A DNA stretch of 34,214 bases, from assembly GCA_016779705.1 (NCBI GenBank), contig JADHNB010000007.1, positions 1-34,214 on the forward strand. Reading direction: 5' to 3'. The stretch is from Candidatus Poseidonia sp. Its GTDB lineage: Archaea; Thermoplasmatota; Poseidoniia; Poseidoniales; Poseidoniaceae. The translations under genes and the position numbers were made by a program. A model generated the notes under the pieces. The model ran no database searches. It was not told where the DNA came from and saw only the letters and a program-made list of their open reading frames with translations. This document shows, one piece after another, positions 29,638 to 34,214 of this stretch. Positions within the stretch are counted from its first letter, which is position 1. Every line of letters begins with the position of its first letter.

Positions 29638-32438
29638 CAGGCATCGCCTCCCATGTGCCGTTGCTCTTTCTTCAACCATGCACGGCCCGCAAAGCCCAGT
29701 TCGGCCAGCTGTTCAGGCAGCGGTTCATCGGCTTCTCGCCAACCCTCTACTTGTTCAGCGAGGGGACGGTTCGGGTCAAAGCCGAACAACACGCCGTTGA
29801 CGTAGGCCGACGTGTCTTCGCTTCGCTGGCGAAGGCGGTCCCGTTCCCGGTGAGCCTCGCTTCGAGCTTCAAGGGTGGCCTGAAGCGGCCCGTGCTCAAG
29901 ACGAGGGGATGGAAGGTCGAGTGGGTCGTCCAAGCCCAGCGTTTTCATGTGCTTTTCAATCCCGTTGTACACCACATCAGGGGTTAACGGCAAGTCACGA
30001 AGTCGAACTCCAATGGCATCGTAAACGGCGTTGACCACGGCTGGCAAAATCGGGAGCAGCGGACCTTCACCGGCTTCTTTGGCCCCAAACGGACCCTCGG
30101 GGTCACTCGATTCAACGATGATGGCTTCGACATGTGGCATTTCGTGAACCGAGGGAATCTTGTATTCGAGCAAGTTGGCGTTTTGGAGATGACCGGTTCG
30201 GCCATAGACCATTTTCTCGCTCAGGACCTGCCCGAGCCCCATGTGGCATGAGCCGATGATTTGTCCTTTGACCGCCAAGGGGTTGAGCGCTTTGCCGCAA
30301 TCGTGAGCCGCCCACACGTTGGTGCAGGAAACTCGACCGGTCTCAACGTCAACGTCCACTTCGGCCACGTATGCCGAAAAGGAGTAGGCCGGCGCCAAGC
30401 CCGCTGCAGCCCCTTTGTGAACGCCTCCCATGGGCGGCGAGCGATAAGCACCACGGGCGATCAAGGCCCCCGTGTCTTCCTGGGCCTTGTGAAGCGCCTG
30501 CAAGTACGAAACACCAATCGACGGGTCATGCTTGTAGTAGATGCGCCGGTCGTTGAGGACCAAGACGTTAGGGTGATACCCGAGCATCTCCCACGCTGCT
30601 TTGAGCAATTGGTCTCGAACGTCAATCGCCGCTCGGATGGCCGCGTTGGCGTTCATGAACGTCACTCGACTGGAGTAGGATCCAAGGTCGACGGGGCTTG
30701 TGTCGCTTTCGTGGCTTCGAACGTGAATCATGTCAACGGGTAAGGCAAGCACTTCAGAAACGACCTGCGCAACGGCCGTGGTGGAGCCTTGCCCGATGTC
30801 GGCGGCCCCGGTGTGAACGGTCACGCCACCGTCCATGTCCACCTGGATGTGGACCGTGGCGTGTGGGAAATTTTTCGGGTCCCAGTGAATGGGCAGGCCG
30901 GAGCCCGAAATGAAGAACCCGCAACCGATGCCGATGCCCTTGCCCAGCGGGAGTTGGCGGAACTTTTCGGACCAGTTTGAACCCTCACGAACCCGTTCGA
31001 GCGCTTCTCGCATCCCGTTCGACGTGATTCGGAAACCGCTGATGGTTCGGCTGTGAGGCGGCAAAAGGTTGGCCAAACGAAGGTCAATCGGGTCCACGGC
31101 CATGGATTCGGCCATTTCATCCAAGCCAACCTCAACGGCACAGCGGGTGTTGACCGCACCGTGACCTCGCATGGCACCTGAAGCGGGTTTGTTGGTCCAA
31201 ACACGGGCTCCGGTGTAATGGAAGGAGCCCAACTCATACGGAGCCGTGGCAAGGACGCCGTTGTAGTAGGAAGTCACGTGACCAAACGAGGCAAAGCCAC
31301 CGCCGTCAATGAGCGCATCGATATCGAAACTCGAGATTCGACCGTCGGTGTCGGCCGTCATTTTGACATCAATGTGACTGGGGTGTCGGCCACGGTTGAT
31401 CCAATACACTTCCTCCCGGTCAAACGTAATACGGACCGGTTTTCCGGCTTTGCGGGCCAAGAGAGCAGCGCACATCTCGTGCGGGAACGGGTCGGATTTA
31501 CCACCGAAACCCCCGCCCACAAAGGTGCGCACCACGTTGATTTGATGCATGGGCACGTCGAGCACGGTTGACAAGGCTCGATGGGTGTAATGGGGCACTT
31601 GTTGAGGCGTGTACAGTTGGAGCCGGCCGTTGGGGTCCCAATGCGCCACGACGGCATGGGGTTCGGTGAACCCGTGGTGCACACCCGACATGGTCCATGT
31701 CCCGTGAGAGGAAGCGTGGGGGGAATTCACGAGGGAGCGGTCGCCGAATTCTTGGAACACGCGCTTTTGGACATTCGTGCGTGCGAGGTGGTACTTTCCG
31801 CGCCAATGAATCGGTTCATCGTGGTCTTCAAGCCCGAGCTTGGGGTCAAAAACGGGTTCCAATTCCTCCCATTCAATGTCGAAGAGCGAAAGCGCTTCAA
31901 TCGCCGTGGCCTCGTCAATCGCTGCAACGCAGGCGACCAAATCGCCGACGTGCCGAACCTTCTCAACCGCCATGGCATGTTCGTCCTTGGTAACCGGAAG
32001 CACACCGAATCGGTTCGGTGCATCTTGTCCGGTCGCCACGGCAATGACGCCCGGGAGGGCCTCAACCCGAGAGGTGTCAATGGATTTGATGCGTGCGTAG
32101 TGGTGCGGTGAACGGAGAATTTTGCCGATGAGTTCGCCTTGGAGGCGGACGTCGTCGCCGTACCAGGCCTGACCGGTGACCTTGGCGTTGGAATCCACCA
32201 ACGGCATGGCTTTGCCGACCGAAGTGCCCGTTCGGGCACGGTCGTGGATGTGGTCACCGGCCGGTTTGGGTTCGCGACCACCGACCGTTTCGGGGATGTA
32301 ATCCAAATCGCGTGGACGCATCCGGGGCTCGGAACCGCCTGAACCGGGTGGAGGAAACGATTGCTTTCCAGCCACCCGCTTGCCGTCGCGTCGGATTTCC
32401 GAAGCATCGCTGCCGGGCTGTTGTTTGTACGAACCCAT
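29637..32438 (-). CDS. Molybdopterin-binding large subunit of xanthine-oxidase-family hydroxylase (HcrA-like)
   Basis: About 933 residues. Cofactor and active-site motifs are all present: GDLVACVAAIDEATAIEAL, TFVGGGFGGKSDPFPHE, KPASGAMRGHGAVNTRCAVE, HTGAADIGQGSTTAVAQVVS, GAYRSPPMGGVHKGAAAG and the catalytic-glutamate block GPFGAKEAGEGPLLPIL. It is longer than the usual 770 residues, with about 80 extra polar residues at the N terminus (Gly/Pro/Arg-rich) and about 90 at the C terminus. The track start (32606) falls inside the small-subunit gene; ATG 32438, just after the hcrC-like stop, is preferred. The substrate is not determinable: the beta subunit points to the aromatic-CoA reductase branch, but no CoA ligase is nearby. 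Confidence 0.9.
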   Translation of the reverse strand: MGSYKQQPGSDASEIRRDGKRVAGKQSFPPPGSGGSEPRMRPRDLDYIPETVGGREPKPAGDHIHDRARTGTSVGKAMPLVDSNAKVTGQAWYGDDVRLQGELIGKILRSPHHYARIKSIDTSRVEALPGVIAVATGQDAPNRFGVLPVTKDEHAMAVEKVRHVGDLVACVAAIDEATAIEALSLFDIEWEELEPVFDPKLGLEDHDEPIHWRGKYHLARTNVQKRVFQEFGDRSLVNSPHASSHGTWTMSGVHHGFTEPHAVVAHWDPNGRLQLYTPQQVPHYTHRALSTVLDVPMHQINVVRTFVGGGFGGKSDPFPHEMCAALLARKAGKPVRITFDREEVYWINRGRHPSHIDVKMTADTDGRISSFDIDALIDGGGFASFGHVTSYYNGVLATAPYELGSFHYTGARVWTNKPASGAMRGHGAVNTRCAVEVGLDEMAESMAVDPIDLRLANLLPPHSRTISGFRITSNGMREALERVREGSNWSEKFRQLPLGKGIGIGCGFFISGSGLPIHWDPKNFPHATVHIQVDMDGGVTVHTGAADIGQGSTTAVAQVVSEVLALPVDMIHVRSHESDTSPVDLGSYSSRVTFMNANAAIRAAIDVRDQLLKAAWEMLGYHPNVLVLNDRRIYYKHDPSIGVSYLQALHKAQEDTGALIARGAYRSPPMGGVHKGAAAGLAPAYSFSAYVAEVDVDVETGRVSCTNVWAAHDCGKALNPLAVKGQIIGSCHMGLGQVLSEKMVYGRTGHLQNANLLEYKIPSVHEMPHVEAIIVESSDPEGPFGAKEAGEGPLLPILPAVVNAVYDAIGVRLRDLPLTPDVVYNGIEKHMKTLGLDDPLDLPSPRLEHGPLQATLEARSEAHRERDRLRQRSEDTSAYVNGVLFGFDPNRPLAEQVEGWREADEPLPEQLAELGFAGRAWLKKEQRHMGGDA

Positions 32439-32443
32439 GATGA

Positions 32444-33046
32444 TCACTTCGCATGGCCGGGTGGCATGGTGGGCTCTTCGGGCCCTGCAGGATGTGGATC
32501 GTGATGGGGATCGCTGGCCGGAGAAGGTGCCGCGGTTTCGCCCCGAACCATGGCAGCCGCCGCTTCCACAGCGTCGATGATTTGCTGATAACCGGTGCAT
32601 CGGCACAAGTTCCCCTCAATGGCCGTCGCAATCTCGTCTCGGCTGGGAGAGGGGTTGGTGTTGAGCAAGGCCTGAGAGGTCACGAGGAATCCAGGCGTGC
32701 AGAATCCGCATTGTGAGCCACCGTGGGTGGCAAAACACGTCTGAATCGGGGCCAGATGGGCGCCGTCCGACAGGCCTTCAACGGTGATGATTTCGCGCCC
32801 TTCCACCTGACCGGCGAGCGTTAGACAAGAGAGTTGGGGTTCACCGTCGATCATCACCGTGCAGCAACCGCATGTACCGAGGTCGCACCCACGCTTGACG
32901 CCGAGCGTTCCAACCTTATCTCGCAGGACATCAAGGAGCACGGCGTTGCTTGGTGCCAAGACCTCAACCGGTTGTCCGTTGACCGTGGCCGACCAAGCCC
33001 GCCCTTTTGGCGTGGGAATCATCGGTACGTGTTCCTTGCTTACCAT
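32444..33046 (-). CDS. [2Fe-2S] small subunit of molybdenum hydroxylase (HcrC-like)
   Basis: A 200-residue subunit with two [2Fe-2S] domains: plant-type CDLGTCGCCTVMIDGEPQLSC (Cys 54, 59, 62, 74) and the all-helical CGFCTPGF...EGNLCRCTGY (Cys 113, 116, 148, 150). It carries electrons between the molybdenum site and FAD. A His/Pro-rich tail (DPHHDPHPAGPEEP) extends beyond the usual C terminus. ATG 33046 is preferred, with AGGGACG upstream; a TATA-like CAATTATCAA at 33081-33090 fits a short leader. ATG 33073 is the alternative but would lie only about 10 bases from that element. Confidence 0.92.
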   Translation of the reverse strand: MVSKEHVPMIPTPKGRAWSATVNGQPVEVLAPSNAVLLDVLRDKVGTLGVKRGCDLGTCGCCTVMIDGEPQLSCLTLAGQVEGREIITVEGLSDGAHLAPIQTCFATHGGSQCGFCTPGFLVTSQALLNTNPSPSRDEIATAIEGNLCRCTGYQQIIDAVEAAAAMVRGETAAPSPASDPHHDPHPAGPEEPTMPPGHAK

Positions 33047-33080
33047 GGTCGTCCCTGCCTCTCCGTAGGTCATTCACCCT

Positions 33081-33090
33081 TTGATAATTG
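33081..33090 (-). promoter_or_regulatory. TATA-like element upstream of molybdenum hydroxylase operon
   Basis: CAATTATCAA on the minus strand sits in the 67-base gap after the thrombospondin-repeat gene. It is the only A/T-rich segment there and would place a start site about 17 bases before the ATG at 33046. Confidence 0.35.
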
Positions 33091-33113
33091 GGGGGAGGAG
33101 CCCTCGTTGCGAG

Positions 33114-34190
33114 TCACTCCTCTTCGCCAACTTCGCCCCCCAATTGGCTCTCCACCGCTTCGATGGCGTTGCGGAGCACCAAGCCGTGATACACGCGGAT
33201 TTTGCGCTCCTTCACCTTCTGGTTGACCTTCAACTCAATTTCGTAAAGGGAAGACAGGGTCTTGACCGAATGGATCTCCTCAAGCAACACCCGATACTCG
33301 TTTCGACGTGCGAAAAACACGCCGAGGTAGATGGGGATGAGCAACAACGGGATGACCAATTCTTCGAACACGATTTCAGCCACGCCGGACATGGAGAGTT
33401 CAAGCGAATCGGCGTCGTAATCAAACGAGAACGAACCTGGCCCAAGCCCGCCTTTGTAGAAGATACCGGTGTTCACACCGAAATACATCGTAAAGGGCGT
33501 TTCCGTGTCATCATACACGTCCGAGCCACGGTCAAATTCAACATCGTCGGGCCAGCCGTCGTTATCGTTGTCGTCGTCCAAGACATCGGGTATGGTGTCT
33601 TGGTCCGTATCGGGCGGTGTTGATTCGGGATTGAAGGGGTCGTACAGCACCGTACCGGAGGATGCCTGTCGTTCCATCTCGTTCCGGATGCCGTCGCCGT
33701 CGGCATCGTCGTCGTACTGGTCTGGGATGAAATCACCGTCGATGTCGGAGCAACCTCTCAACCGGATTTTGCTCTTGCCGTAGATGCTGGGACAGTTGTC
33801 ACTCAGCGAATGCAGTCCCTGATCGGCATACCCGTCGCCATCGGTATCGGACCAAATGAGCCCGTCTTCGGGCCAAACATCCTTCTCGTTGTTGACGCCA
33901 TCGCCGTCCATATCAGGGTCAACCCCGTCACCCAATCCGTCGCCGTCAAGGTCGCGGTGTTCGCTGGCGTTGTCTGGAAACGCATCGGCGCCCATGCTGA
34001 CGTTCCATTGGTCATCGGGGTCCGACCAACCGTCGCCGTCGCTATCGAGGCAACCGACACGGTCCTCGGTCGAGGTCCCCTCGGTCACGCAATTGGGTTG
34101 CTGGCTCTCTTGGGCGTGGGCTGAGCCGAGCAAGAGGACGGTAACAAGAAGGGCAGAGGCCAGCGCTTGTCCCCTCATGTGGGGAACCAA
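33114..34190 (-). CDS. Thrombospondin type 3 repeat calcium-binding membrane protein
   Basis: A 358-residue protein: a signal peptide (RGQALASALLVTVLLLGSAH), then several aspartate-rich calcium-binding repeats (DSDGDGWSDPDD, DLDGDGLGDGVDPDMDGDGV, DTDGDGYADQG, DIDGDFIPDQYDDDADGDGI, DTDQDTIPDVLDDDNDNDGW) covering about residues 48-225, one helix near residue 275 (LVIPLLLIPIYLGVFFA) and an 80-residue charged cytoplasmic helix. It is probably a Ca-stabilised surface protein with an inside domain. Two starts compete: TTG 34190 has GGAGG 6 bases upstream, while ATG 34178 is about 18 bases away, so the TTG is retained. It is the first of the minus-strand genes at the right edge. Confidence 0.82.
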   Translation of the reverse strand: MVPHMRGQALASALLVTVLLLGSAHAQESQQPNCVTEGTSTEDRVGCLDSDGDGWSDPDDQWNVSMGADAFPDNASEHRDLDGDGLGDGVDPDMDGDGVNNEKDVWPEDGLIWSDTDGDGYADQGLHSLSDNCPSIYGKSKIRLRGCSDIDGDFIPDQYDDDADGDGIRNEMERQASSGTVLYDPFNPESTPPDTDQDTIPDVLDDDNDNDGWPDDVEFDRGSDVYDDTETPFTMYFGVNTGIFYKGGLGPGSFSFDYDADSLELSMSGVAEIVFEELVIPLLLIPIYLGVFFARRNEYRVLLEEIHSVKTLSSLYEIELKVNQKVKERKIRVYHGLVLRNAIEAVESQLGGEVGEEE

Positions 34191-34214
34191 GAACCCCCTC
34201 CTAATGGCTTTTTT

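Noticed and set aside
28666-33046. Assignment as aerobic carbon monoxide dehydrogenase (coxMSL)
   Set aside because: The large subunit lacks the CoxL active-site signature I recall (a Cys/Ser-x-Ser-Phe-Arg loop; here GAMRGHG), and the medium subunit has the HcrB-type cysteine loop.

Overview
This window reads as a chromosomal segment of an archaeon. The markers are an A-type (V-like) ATP synthase operon, the RNA polymerase subunit RpoK/Rpo6, PurP, a bacterio-opsin-activator (Bat) type HTH regulator, and the archaeal front end of the shikimate pathway (ADH synthase, 3-dehydroquinate synthase II, GHMP-type shikimate kinase). GC-rich codon use, very short intergenic gaps, large signal-peptide/C-terminal-anchor surface proteins, and genes for haem A synthesis (aerobic respiration) suggest a marine planktonic Thermoplasmatota lineage such as Marine Group II (Poseidoniales). 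That placement is my inference from gene content and was not tested by any search.

Layout. 1-5773 (minus): a lamin-tail/pilin-like secreted protein, three consecutive KaiC/RecA-family proteins of which only the first keeps a Walker A motif, a SAM methyltransferase, and the start of the ATP synthase operon (ahaH, then atpI running off the left edge). 5912-8863 (plus): a 983-residue surface protein. 8866-8952 (minus): tRNA-Ser(GCU). 9029-11121 (minus): ctaB and ctaA (haem O and haem A synthesis), divergent from a ResA-like CEPC thioredoxin (11173-12090, plus) and rpoK. 12392-13495 (minus): tryptophan 2,3-dioxygenase. 13656-14768 (plus): purP. 14844-16586 (minus): a membrane-anchored coiled-coil protein with a precisely duplicated YfaP-like domain. 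16691-22534 (plus): the Bat-type regulator followed by ADH synthase, DHQ synthase II, shikimate kinase, chorismate synthase and aspartate kinase. 22539-27536 (minus): DUF4350-like, MoxR ATPase, DUF58 and multi-pass membrane genes. 27717-34190 (minus): a thrombospondin-type-3 calcium-binding membrane protein, then a three-subunit molybdenum hydroxylase of the 4-hydroxybenzoyl-CoA-reductase type followed one base later by a secreted protein.

How the genes work together. CtaB converts haem B to haem O and CtaA converts haem O to haem A for an aa3-type oxidase; the neighbouring CEPC thioredoxin may serve oxidase or cytochrome c maturation outside the membrane, feeding the gradient used by the ATP synthase. 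Aspartate kinase in the shikimate operon makes sense because aspartate semialdehyde is the co-substrate of ADH synthase. MoxR, DUF58 and membrane partners form a classic chaperone-type AAA+/vWA-like module. The best candidates for undescribed biology are the KaiC trio (one ATPase plus two apparent pseudo-ATPases), the molybdenum hydroxylase coupled to a secreted protein, and the duplicated YfaP-like protein.

Limits. All assignments come from reading motifs and remembered family features. Several starts are ambiguous (GTG/TTG/ATG alternatives, possible leaderless transcripts). No gap exceeds 300 bases; the largest (27537-27716, 13496-13655, 5774-5911) are described as regulatory regions.
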